Origin: Chamaea fasciata
Lineage: Eukaryota; Chordata; Aves; Passeriformes; Sylviidae
Reading direction: 5' to 3'
NCBI GenBank assembly: GCA_029207755.1
Contig: JARCOQ010000006.1
Span: 28,850,522 to 28,914,521 of the forward strand
DNA length: 64,000 nt
The notes below the pieces were generated by a model that was not told the DNA's origin, did not search any database, and was given only the letters and a program-made list of their open reading frames with translations. The position numbers and the translations under genes were made by a program. Shown piece by piece: positions 51,904 to 62,614 of this stretch. The first letter of the stretch is position 1; each line of letters starts with the position of its first letter.

Positions 51904-54900
51904 GATGTTCTCTCAAACATGTCTCAATGCACTGATAACAAAGATCAAGGAAACAGCGAATATATCAGCTCCTGCCAAAGCACATGACAGTCCCTTATTT
52001 CAAGGACTGAATAAAGCCCGAGGATCAGATTGCAAAGGAACTCCTTTCTGCTTTGGGAAATACTGAATAAAACTTATTTGAAAGTGCAGAAGTCTTTTAT
52101 CTATTATTGTAGCAATTAATTACAGCACTCAAGAGCAAAATTGCAAATTTTCCTTTAAAACTTATGATCTTTCATTCTGCAGCAACTCTTTTATGTGTTT
52201 GTTCTCATTTTACACATTGTGATTCTTTCTCAGGATGAATCTGAAGAACAAGAAGGCTTTCATTTGTCATGTCCTGATTGCTGCACACTTTGTCAAACAC
52301 AACTTTCTAAAAGAAGCTGGAGGGAATTTACTCCTTTGTGGGAACAGTTGGAAATATTTACAGGATAATACTTCAGAGTGCAGATTCAAGCAGGCCAAGG
52401 TACCTCTGCAGAGACTGAGAGTAAATCCAAAGTTATCCTTGCAAAGTTTAGTACAGCCCAGGTAAAAGTTGCTCAATGAAAACAACCCTAAATGAAAAGG
52501 TTACTTAGAGTTACTTGCTACTTAAGGACATGGCTGGCAAAGAGAGCAAGATCTGTTTCCCAGTCTCCCCCTTTCACTTTTCACGTTCTAATTTTTTTCT
52601 CCTTTTTTAAAAAGAGTTTATCTTTATAGTTAAAGTTCTAATAAAAAGAAGTCTATAAAAGCAGTTTCGTCTTGTTGGAAAGCTTGTATAAAAGAAAAGA
52701 CACAGGCAGAAGTAGCTTAAAATCTCTAGCTGGTTTCGGGTGTTGTGCAAGAACTTCAGTGGTTATTCACTTACTAATTAACATTAAAAGGAGACAGTGT
52801 CATTCTTCAATAAGTACATGGATGTATTCAACTCCAAATTTCTGTATCTGACTTTGAAATGTATTACTCACTTGGAGCAGAATCATCCTGGGAAGAGGCC
52901 AGAAAAAGTTTCCAAAATGTCGATAGCTGGAGGCATCATGCCCATATAATGCAAGAGAGCTCTCTCGCTCCATTATTCCTGACATATCCCTTAGATGCAA
53001 TTATTCCCTTGGATGCATCCATTTGTGCAAAGGGAGGAAGTTAGTTGTAGGCCAGCCAAATTCTAACACAAAAAGCTTAAATTCTTTCTAGACGAGTTGC
53101 AGTGCTGTCAGTGTGTGCAGGATTCCCTCTTTTGCCCTTAGGTGTTGCAGACTCCGCAGGATGAGAGTCAGATGATGTGCAATGATACAGCTTAAGCCGA
53201 AGCTTGCTTGAGAGAATTTGGGGCAGTATTCTTTTACAAGTACCTTTGATAAAGAGGCTACTTGCATTTGTTGCTTTCCCATCCCACCCCTACAACTGCA
53301 CATGCTGAAAGAAATAGCCTTTGTTAGAATCCGTTGTTTGCTGAGATGAGCAAGTGTTGCTGCCTAGACTGCAACCCTCCTTCCTCACTGTGATTGATGA
53401 GGCAGATTATTTTGTATTTGGAATTCACCTTAGGATTTAAGTGACCTAATACTGTCCCAGAATTCAACTAGGTATAATTTGATTTTCCTATGTTGTTGAG
53501 TCTGAATAATCACTTTTTAATTAAATGTATCTTGGATTTAGTTTCATGCTCTTTGCACAAATATGTCCTGCATATATTATGGTATAGTTACTACACATGG
53601 ACAAGTATCAGTATTCATTTATATTTTGGAGTATATTTTGGTAACAAATAAACAATGCAATGAATCAAATTAATGGAGAGAAAATACTTACTGTTCCATA
53701 TCCTTTCTAGCTTTTTGGTTCCACAAGGTTGTTGTATTTTAAGAGCCGATTTAAAAAATGCACTATTTTTCACTGAGTAACAGCCACCTACTGTCACTGG
53801 ACATACACACTGAAGTGGTAACTCTAAGCAGTTTCATTTGCAAAAAATGTATCAATTGAGCATTTTAAGTGGCCTGGGTATTACAAATTATTACAGTAAT
53901 TCAAAAAATAGTATAGAAATCGTAGAAATAACACCAAACAGCAATTGTCAACAGCAGGAGCAACAGCAAAGTTTAAAAACATTTGAGGAATATTTTTATT
54001 TTTCCCTACTGACCATTTACAATTTTTAGCCAAAAGGGAGTTATAAACAGTTATTCCTGTAGGGATTAACTATTTTAATAACTAAGTTTTCCAGAATTAC
54101 GTGCCTATAAATTTAAAAAAAATGTTTTTCTCATCAGTAAGTTGGGGGGGGTTTCATTAAACATTTATGTTCCTAATTATACATGTACATATAACCTGCT
54201 TGAGTTGGCACATCAATGTTTTCTTCAGTATGGCTTGAAAATGTGAAGGTAAGACTACTGAACTATTCCCATGGCAATTAAACACATTCAAGGGAAAGAC
54301 TTTACAAAAAGTTTTGTCCTGGTATTTAGAAGTTTGGGACAGTCTCTGTAAAGCAGGAAAGCTGGGATGTCTGCTGTAGTCTGATGAGGTGTTTGATGAA
54401 GCACAAAGGCAGAGCAAGTCCCAGATGGAGTATTATTGCCTTATATATGCAAAAATTTGAAGTTTTAGTATATCCTCTCCATCTGTTACATCTTTAACTC
54501 ATATGCTGTTGTCAGCAGCCATATCACATCTGACCAGATGAAATAAAATATACTGTCAGGAAGTTCATTGGAAAACATTTTACAGCAAGAAAGAACTAAA
54601 CTTGCTTGACTAAAAGTTTCCATCTCCAACCATGAAAACTAAGAACTGTCTTTAAGAGTGTTGGAGTTTTATTCATGGTACTCACTCTACTCTCAGATGT
54701 ACAGTTTGTGAGTGTGGTCTCAACTACAACATCTTACCCTTGACCTGCTCTGTGGAAACCCTTTTTGTTTAATACTTCTCCTTCTCTAAAACAATAAAGG
54801 AAAGTAGACTGCATCCAGGTGCAAATCTGTCAAAAAGAAAAAAATGCATTATTTAGTACCTTTATTCTTTTTATTAAGAAGAAATCAGAAACTCCACTAA

Positions 54901-55394
54901 CTGGAGAGGCTTAGTCAGGGAGCCAGTCTATGGATTTCAAAGCCCTGGAGACAATTCAGCTTCCACTTAGTCAATGTAGCAGTGCCCATCAAACTGAAAA
55001 ATTATTCTCCTTCTACAGTGTCCTAAAATATATTACAACCAGGAAAATGGAAAACATAAACATACATAGAAGTCTAAAATACATCAGATGAACTTACCGG
55101 CCCTCCTGGGTTCAAACTATTTCTTTGAGGGAAAACCTCTAGAAGTAATAGCCCATAGCCCTCCTCAACTGTCCATTCTCCCTCATTTTAAAGGGACTAG
55201 AAAGAAAAAAAAAAAATTACAATGAAAATATGTTGTATTCAAGAATAAAGGGTGATTGCACTTTTATCAATACAGCAGGAGTAACAAATTGTTTTGGGAT
55301 ATTTCTCTGTTACAGAACTGAGAGGTCTGCTTTAAGAAGCTTATCATAGTTTACAATGGTGAGGATTCAAAAAGTGTGAGTGCTTCAGCTAAAC
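51904..55394. other. AT-rich sequence, no confirmed gene
   Basis: No recognised repeat. One weak exon-like interval (52234-52461) is listed separately. The small open frames around 53088-53303 and 54157-54417 have no domain. Confidence 0.5.
52234..52461 (+). other. Weak exon-like interval (unconfirmed)
   Basis: A pyrimidine-leaning stretch ends in CAG at 52231-52233, and a GT follows at 52462-52463 (cccag/gtaaaag), bounding 228 bp that stay open in the frame containing ATG at 52235. A second frame starting at 52234 reads 45 codons with four Cys in a CxxCxxC-like cluster and then stops. I recognise no protein in either frame. At this length an open stretch between a chance AG and GT is expected several times in 64 kb. 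Confidence 0.15.
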
Positions 55395-55500
55395 TTCATA
55401 GACTGATGGACCTGAGGGCCTCAAGGGTCAGTCTGATTATAAAGTTGGATTTCTTCCCACAGGTCATTATATTTTAACCATTTGCCTCTGAACTGAATTC
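55395..55500 (-). mobile_element. Possible old CR1-like 3' end
   Basis: The plus strand ttcatagactgatggacctg, then agggcctcaagggtcagtct and gattat resemble the antisense 3' end of older (L3-like) CR1 copies, with a following cacaggtcattat block at roughly the expected distance. It is strongly diverged and the call rests on a short match. Confidence 0.4.
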
Positions 55501-58372
55501 AGTAACTTGCATTTCAGCTAAAGTGTATCCTTCAAGAGAAGAAGTCAATTTTCATCTGAAAAGAAGGAAAAATTATTAATTCCCTTAAAAAAAAAAAAAA
55601 AGGAAAGAGGCCTTGGTACATGAATCATAACAGTTTGAAGTTTCTTGATCAGTGATGTATTACTAGCCGACAGTGGGTCAGTGACCTGTATGAAATACAA
55701 TAATGATCTCAAGGTGCATCACAAAATCTATCTTTGCTCCAATTAATTGGCATCCCTGTTGGCAGTTTTGAAAGAAATTGCAAGAACTGATTGAGGACTG
55801 AAAATGAGCCACTCTCTCACTCCCACAAGGGAGTCTTTTCAGCTTAAAATTGAAGGTGTTTTGGAAGACACATATTAAAATTTGCAGAACTCATGGCTCT
55901 GTAGTATCTGTTCTCTTGGAAAATACAGAACTTCTGTTTTCAAAATTCTTGTTGGACCAATTATGTGAGTGTCCCAGTTATTTCTATTAATAAATAGGGA
56001 AAATCCAGAAAGTATGGGATAAATGGATTCATTATACAAACACAGACACAACTCGATTGTACCTCCATGGCTGGATATTAGAGATGGTAGGACAGCTTTT
56101 CGCTTCTTCATATCTTCCCTAAGGTATAGTGTATTTAAAACAAATTCTTCACCTCCTGTTCTTATTACTTTAGGGAATACTAAACAGGCACACCAGTCTT
56201 TTTACTGATTGTTGTCAATTCCACTTAGTACTTTGTTATATTAGTGCACACTAATTTGTTATTTTATTATTGCTGCAGGGCGTATGCACGTCATTATGTT
56301 TTAGGGTAGAGGCTCATCCTTATGGTGGTTATTCAAGAATGATGTTTTGATAGCTTTAATGGGCAAATAATCCAATAATGAAGGCTCTGTAATGGAATTC
56401 AGTGCTGTTGTATAATTTCTCAGTACTCCATAGTGACATGATTTGAAGAACTGTAAAGCTGTGCAAGTAGAATAATATGTAATATAATTTTCTATAGGTT
56501 TGCAGGTTTTTTATCTATGTATTTGTTTAGAATACTGGCTTTCACAGATGAGATATTCCCTTGAGCTACTGAGGACTTTTTTGATAATACGGCAATTTGT
56601 GTATTATTTGACTAGATTTCTGCAACTAGATGTTTGGAAAAGTTGAATGTTTAAGGAAGAAAATATGACACTCTGTGATGAAAATAATTTTTATACTTCA
56701 CAAAAGAATTTATGAATTGGACACTCCTAGTATCTTTACAAAAATGAGAATAAATATAATGAAATTATTAAAAATTAATGTATCTTTCACTACATTACAT
56801 GTTTGGTAAATGGTCAGAATAGGTTAGATGTAGTGTATATAAATTGTCGTAGCTAAGGAGGCCTCTTTGTTCAAGTTGTATACAATGATAACATGCAGGT
56901 TGTGTACCCCCTGGCAGTACTACATGGGGGATTTTTGGATATGCAGCCTTGAGAAAACCTGACATTGTCTAGTGCTCAAATATGAGATTTAACTTTTAAA
57001 AAGTCTTTTTAACTATTTCAAAGCTTTCTTTGTTCAGGAAAGAAATTGAGTGGTGTTGTTTAGATTCTCCAAGTCTAATGCATCATCTGTAATACTTTTT
57101 AAATAAAAACTCATCACCTGTTTTTAAAGTATACATGATTCAGATTGTACTGCCTTCACAGGGTACTAAATTTCAAAAGCTGTATTTACTGTTGTGGAAC
57201 TGAGATAAAACCTAAATATGAGGTGACAATAAGTGATAGTCATTATATTAGTGCAGTAAATTAAAGACACTTCAGAATCAATCTGATAACATGAGAAACT
57301 ACTTAGAGGTTGCTATTAAAAACATTTAGGTGAATACTGTAAAAATAATATGCACTCAGAGAAAGGATGTTGCTTTTGTGATAAACTGTAAATACACCAC
57401 ACATCATACATTAAAAAACCGCAAACCTCTAATAATTGAAGGTATAATCAGAAAAACATTCAAAGTACTCCAGAAACTGGTGCTTAGAGAACAGAGAAAG
57501 AGGCAAAGCTATTCCTTTGTGAATGAGCACTATCAGTGTAAAATTGGAAAAGTCCTTACATCTCTAGGAAGGGTTTCTTTTTGGTTTCTTCTTCATGTGC
57601 ATCAAGTAGAAATATCTCTCATGAGGCAGAATCTGCACCTCAAACTCCCTCAGATCTTTGCATAAGTGGGCCAATCTGATAATTCAGATTCTAATAAAAG
57701 GCATTTGTTCTGAAATTAATTCAAAAGGCAGCCAGCCTGAGACCTTAAGGAAGCTCTGTGGTTGGTGGAATGTAGGGTATTTTCATGGAACTTGACTAAA
57801 CAAGAACTTATTCCAAATACTACTCCATTATCACTTATTTTGTATGCCACTACTGATTTAGAAAGCCTTAGCTCTAAAAGAAGTTTCTTTCTTTTTCTCT
57901 TGCTAATTTTAGTGTATTTATGGTTGCCTTGTGCTGTATTGATTATAAAACCCAACAAAATAAACAATGTTTACAAGAAATGGTGAGCAATCAATGGGTA
58001 AAAGACAAGCTTTCACCAGATGAACACACAGTTCCTTAGTAAAAGGCCAGAAAAAAAAAAAAAAAAAAAAAAAACAACAAAAAAAAAAACCTTGAGTTTC
58101 TATTTGTTTAATCTACAATTCACTTTGATGAAGCATTGTAGCAGAATACTCTGACTCTTCGATACCGTAAGGAAATTTTTCTATGTAAATTATTTAAGGA
58201 GATCAATCAATAATCTCTGTTGTTCAGTCTTTCAGAGCAGAAAGATTCTAAGAATGTTCAATATATAGTATCCATCTGACACCAAAATAAAGGAAATAGA
58301 TGTTTGCACTTCAAGTTCAAAGTATCTCTTTTTGTATATCTGCGTAGAAACTTTTAAATGTAATTTTTTATT
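55501..58372. other. AT-rich sequence, no gene seen
   Basis: The 57330-57665 frame (111 codons) has no domain or splice context. A-runs occur at 55587-55601 and 58051-58089. Confidence 0.55.
58051..58089 (+). repeat. Poly-A tract
   Basis: Twenty-four A, then caacaa, then further A. No retrocopy with a poly(A) signal is recognised to the left. Confidence 0.92.
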
Positions 58373-58550
58373 TGGGCACTGAACGGACTTCCCAGGGAGG
58401 TGGTCACAGAACCAATGGACTTCAAGAAACATTTGTAGAACATTCTCAGGCACATGGTGCCATTCTTGAAATTGACCTGTGCAGGGCCAGAACTCGGACT
58501 TAGATGATCCTTTTGGGTCCCTTCCAACTCTGGATATTGCATGATTCTGT
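58373..58550 (+). mobile_element. CR1 LINE 3' end (5'-truncated)
   Basis: The blocks tgggcactgaacggacttcc, cagggaggtggtcacag, caagaaacatttgtagaaca, ttctcaggcacatggtg, ctgtgcagggccag, gatgatccttttgggtcc, cttccaactctggatatt and gcatgattctgt follow the avian CR1 3' region in order, ending at the terminal octamer. Same subfamily type as the copy at 9721-9984, opposite strand. Confidence 0.92.
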
Positions 58551-58867
58551 CAGCTGAACTCCCCTGTATGCATTAACTTTCAGAAAGGTGATACAGAGTG
58601 GATACTGGGCTAGAAATGGGAACAATTTCTTTTTTTTTTCTTTTAGTGCTGGTCCACATGGGTACAGACTTTTCAGACTGAGAAACCTAGAATCTCTGTC
58701 AGTAAATACCCATATCAGCTGACATGACATCCATAGCTAATAAAGACACTTCTGAAACATATTCTGAATCAGTTACAGATCTTCACTATCAGGATGTTAT
58801 ACTAACTTCATGCAGCTGTCATTACCTTGTGATATCAGGGGGTTAGATAATTTTTATTCCCACCCCA
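58551..58867. other. Short unique spacer between CR1 and LTR
   Basis: Nothing recognised apart from a T-rich run at about 58628-58645. Confidence 0.6.
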
Positions 58868-59443
58868 TGTCACGGTTTAGCACCAGCCAGTAAATAGGCA
58901 CCACACAGCTCCTCACTCAATATCCTCAGGTGGGTTAGGGGAGAGAATTGGAAGGGTAAACGTGAGAAATCTCATGGGTTAAGATAAAGGCAGTTTAATA
59001 TGTAAAGTAAAAGCTGTGCACGCAAGCAAAACAAAGCAAGGAATTCATTCACCCCTTCCCATAGGCAGGCAGGTGTCTTCTCCAACAGAGCAGGGTTCCA
59101 TCACCCTTAATGGTGGCTTGGGAGGACAATCACCATCCCTCCAAATGTCCCCTCTTCCTCCTTTTCCCCCAGCTCTATATGCTGAGCAATATGCCATAGA
59201 GTAGGGAATATTCCTTTGGTCATTGAGGATTGACCGTCCTGGCTCTGTCACCTCAAAGCTCTTGGTGCACCCCCTGTCTCCTCTCCGGCAAGGTGGAGTG
59301 AGGACTTGTGCAAGAGCTGTTTAACAGTGATGTAAACATCCTTGCGTTATTGACCCTGTTTTCTGCTGTACCTGTAGGTACAATCCAAAGCTTTGTACCT
59401 TTGTGATAAAAATCAACTCTATCCCAGTCAAAACTAGAATTCA
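58868..59443 (-). mobile_element. Near-complete avian ERV solo LTR
   Basis: The left boundary TGTCACGGTTTAGCACCAGC is the reverse complement of the LTR 3' terminus (TAAACCGTGACA). On the minus strand the blocks run from the U3 start (actgggatagagttgatttt, ending near 59443) through a TATA-like CATATAGAG (about 59175-59182) and a U5 ccttatctt/aaccca stretch preceded by an ATTAAA signal, as in the family consensus I remember. The structure is largely intact, but the promoter TATA is already altered. No identical LTR or recognised gag/pol lies within 5 kb, so I call it solo. No clean target duplication is visible (left CCCCA, right CCACC). Confidence 0.85.
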
Positions 59444-60910
59444 CCACCATGAGGCTTGAATTCCACAGGAAGATCGCAAGCCCTTAGCAGAATGTCGCTG
59501 CAAATACAAAATTTTCTTCTTGTTCTTTGTTGCCAAGTATTTCAGCCATTGCATTAAGGCTTTGCAGAAATTTCAATCATTTGTATTATTCCTGCTCTTG
59601 ATGATGACTAAGGCTGTTCTTTTCCTTCTAACTGATGATGCATTGCACCTATTCTTCACCTTCACAAATAGACTATTCATGGGCCTGAGAGACAAACAAG
59701 CATCATTTTCACAGCTTTTCTAGACTCTTCCTATAAGGCATGATGAAACATTTAACTGCCCAGTTGGCCATTTGGGCATTAGAGAAAAGCCTCTCATACC
59801 AAACACACTTAATATGTTGTCTGAAACTTTGAACCACCCCCTCAATTAAAATAGGTGGAGAACACCTCCAGCCTTGAAGTAATCATAAATAGTGCTGGTG
59901 TGCCACTTAGCTTGTCTGTGCACTGTACAAAAGCCTCACGTAGTATGCCAGAGATGTAAGCTTGTAAAGTGTAGTACAGGGTGAGGGTAAAGCTGTTGGA
60001 AAGGACAATCTCTTTCAGATGCAGCTCATAGGGTGTTGTGTAAGAATGCATCAGAGTCTTTATGACTTCCTGGGGTAGTAAATTTTCGTCTTGCTGACAA
60101 CAGAAGTAATTGCTGTGTGCAGAATAAAATCTTCTATTTTTATGAACTATGCTTCTTTATTGATATTAAAGACCATAATTGTTGTTATTACTGATCATTA
60201 TAGTTATGCTTGGATGTAACTATAGAAACATAACATAGAAAATTTTGTGAATTAACATGTTACTATGGATGACAGAGAAGCAATGTCATTTCCTTGGCTC
60301 TGGAGGTTGTATATTCCACCTTATCCTTTGTATTAATTGTCATATTTTAAAACCTTTTTGGCACTATGGAGGTGTCTGCATTGAAGTTTCTGCAAAGGGG
60401 TTCAGGGGTCTCTTGTGAAATGATGTTACACAAGCCCTCCATTTCACTAAAAGTACACAAATTAAAGGAATGCCTTAATTAATAAACAAACGCTATATAG
60501 ATACCAGGCTATGGTGAATTTGTCACAGATGTCTGCTTAAGCTATAATTGTGGTTTAAAAATAGTAACATGCACACATTGGGTAAGAAGATGGTTAAAAA
60601 CGTGAGAAAGTGAGAAAAAGTTAATATACTCTAGGTGGTGTGCTACAAAACAAAACTATTCAGGATGGCTTTGTAAGCAGTGGCTCAAGCTGAGCTAAAA
60701 AAAAGAGCCTTTTTTCTCCTTTAGAGACACTACAAGTTGCATATGCTTGCTCAGTTGGGATTTTTTTATATCAGAGAATATATCAAAGTCTGTATCAGCT
60801 CAAACTTCCCTTGACTTTCATAATCCACTTTAAATCTTGATTTTTAAAACTGCTTTCTTTAGACAAGAAAAGAATCATCAGTTGCTGGGGGTCTCACAAA
60901 TGACCAACAA
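59444..60910. other. Unassigned sequence right of the LTR
   Basis: No repeat is recognised. It contains the protein-like minus-strand frame at 59842-60156 and a second open minus-strand frame to its left. Because the LTR is on the minus strand, internal retroviral DNA would lie on this side if it survived, but I see no recognisable gag, pol or env motif. Confidence 0.45.
59842..60156 (-). pseudogene. Protein-like reading frame of unknown origin
   Basis: On the minus strand this frame is open for about 105 codons from just after a stop at 60157-60159 to TGA at 59842-59844. An internal ATG lies at 60049-60051. Its codons end in G or C about half the time by my hand count over the last 70, although the surrounding DNA is AT-rich. 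It is rich in Leu, Thr and Tyr and contains a Cys-Cys pair near its start. A CAG at about 60091-60093 (minus sense ttgtcag/caagacg) could be a splice acceptor. Just past the stop, a shifted frame (minus strand, about 59842 to 59710) stays open for about 43 more codons, as in a frameshifted pseudogene. I do not recognise the protein. Chance openness remains possible. Confidence 0.25.
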
Positions 60911-61412
60911 GGCAGGTATCCTGGTGGGAGTCTAATACAGACCACCCAACCAGGCCAAAGAGTAAGCTGAAATATTTCATAAGCAGCTGGGAGAAGTCTC
61001 GCTCTCTCTGGCCTTTGGGGGGACTTCAGCTTACCAGATGTCTGCTGGAAATACAAGAGAGCAGAGGACACAGTCTAGGAGGTTCCTGGAGTGGCTGACA
61101 ACTGCCTGACACAGCTGGTGAAGGAGCCCACTAGGGAAGGTCCCACTGACCTGGTGGCTGCATACAGCAAAGGACTGATGAGGGATGTGGTGGCTGAAGA
61201 TCTCTAGGCTGCCATGGAACTAAGGAGGTGCTCAGCAGAACCTTGGACTTCTAGAGGGCAGACTTTGGCATGCTTAGGAGCCTGCTGACAGAGTCCCTTG
61301 AAGGGCAGTCTTAAAGGCAAAATTACTTCATGACTGGCAGATGTCCAGGGATGCTGGACATCCTTCAAGAAGGAGATCTTGAAGGTACAGAACCAGTTTG
61401 TTCCCATGTGTT
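60911..61412 (+). mobile_element. CR1 LINE ORF2 endonuclease-region fragment
   Basis: The sequence from ggcaggtatcctggtgggag through accacccaaccaggc, aagcagctgggagaagtctc, ggacttcagcttaccagatg, tctaggaggttcctggagtg, ttggacttctagagggcaga, ctgacagagtcccttgaagg and gacatccttcaagaagg follows CR1 ORF2 in the apurinic-type endonuclease domain and the linker after it. The endonuclease Gly-Asp-Phe-Asn motif falls near 61019-61030, with Asn replaced by Ser. Several in-frame stops and indels break the frame. Both the 5' and 3' ends of the element are missing, which is unusual because CR1 copies normally keep the 3' end. Confidence 0.88.
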
Positions 61413-62424
61413 GAACTCAAATTCCATCTAGTTTTGTTAGGTAGATTTCTGTTATTAGTAGGAAAAAAGCATTGCTACTTACATAAGGAATATGATGGCT
61501 TCCCATAAAGAAAGGTTTTATCCATTAAAAAAATATCATTGAATTATTAATGTCTCTCAAATATCTAAAAGGTACTATTTATATGATGCTGTGTCTTTTC
61601 TACACAGAATATCAAAGTCCTGCAGTGAGATATTTCAAATCTGTGTCACAAAATCACTTGCCAAAAAAATCAAAAATCACAAAATCACTTGCCAAAATCA
61701 CTTGTCACAAAATCAAATATTTTCTTGAATTAGAGTTTAACATACTGGAATTTAAACATTTTACTGACCTCACACAAAAAGTTACAGCCTCAAATATTAT
61801 GGGGATCATTTTTTTTCAATAAAAATGCATCTTTACAGAAGAATAAAGCTGAAAATACTGGTATTTCTGTATTTATTTAGAAAATTATTTGGAGTATATA
61901 AGCGTATCCTTTTGAGATTTCAAACCTCAGAAATGCTTCATCTAACTTACTACTCTCTTGCATATCTCATTCTTTCACATTTACCAGTTTCCAGATGAGC
62001 TTATTCCTCTCCCACATTTCTCATGATATTTCCTACTTTGAAGAAGCAGAATTGAGGTCAGTTCTTTCACACAGGATTTATAGTTTATACTTCTGGTTTT
62101 AGCAATGCCTTTAGCATACTCTGTTCTGACAAAAATCTTTTGTACCCCAGGACAAAAGAGGTATGTTTCTTGCTCTGATTCTTGGAGTGTTCATTCCACA
62201 ACTAAACAGCTTTTTTTTTTTTTTTTCCTGTCAATTGCTTCTTGAAATTGCTAAATATCCCACTCTTCAGGCAATTAATCCATGCAATTTGTAAAAGAAA
62301 AAAAACTTAAGCACAGTACCTATTTTAGCATTGTACATGTTTCCTTTTTTTCACAAAAGTGATTACATTGGCAATGTTTATGTATTTCATGTGTCTAGTT
62401 ATAAGTATGCAGGGTTTTCTCCCT
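61413..62424. other. AT-rich sequence between two CR1 pieces
   Basis: About 1 kb between a CR1 endonuclease fragment and a CR1 3' end on the same strand. I do not see reverse-transcriptase sequence in it. It contains the minisatellite-like repeat at 61646-61716 and a T run at 62210-62227. Confidence 0.5.
61646..61716 (+). repeat. Short minisatellite of TCACAAAATCACTTGCCA
   Basis: An 18-bp unit at 61646-61663 recurs exactly at 61677-61694, followed by a half unit (aaatcacttg) and a third partial copy (tcacaaaatcaaa) ending near 61716. Confidence 0.92.
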
Positions 62425-62614
62425 GAAAGGATAGTGAAGCACTGGAATGATCTGCCCAGGAAAGTGATGGGGTCACCATCCCTGGATGTGTTGAAGAAAT
62501 GCCTGGCATGGAACTTAATGCTTTGGTTTATTTGACATGGTAGTATTCAGTCAAAGGTTGGACTCAATGATCTTGCAGGTCTTTTCCAACCTTAAAGATT
62601 CAATGACTCTATGA
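62425..62614 (+). mobile_element. CR1 LINE 3' end (5'-truncated)
   Basis: The blocks gaaggatagtg-like aagcactggaatgatctg, cccaggaaagtgatggg, gtcaccatccctggatgtg, gcctggcatggaactta, gttggactcaatgatcttg, caggtcttttccaacc and gattcaatgactctatga follow the avian CR1 3' end in order. The terminal octamers are present but mutated. It belongs to a different CR1 subfamily from the copies at 9721-9984 and 58373-58550, judged by the ccaaccttaaagattc end. Confidence 0.92.

Noticed and set aside
57330..57665. 111-codon plus-strand frame
   Set aside because: AT-biased codons, no recognised family, no splice signals at sensible positions.
58868..60160. Surviving provirus with internal genes to the right of the minus-strand LTR
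   Set aside because: No second LTR and no recognisable gag, pol or env motif were found, so only the solo LTR is annotated.
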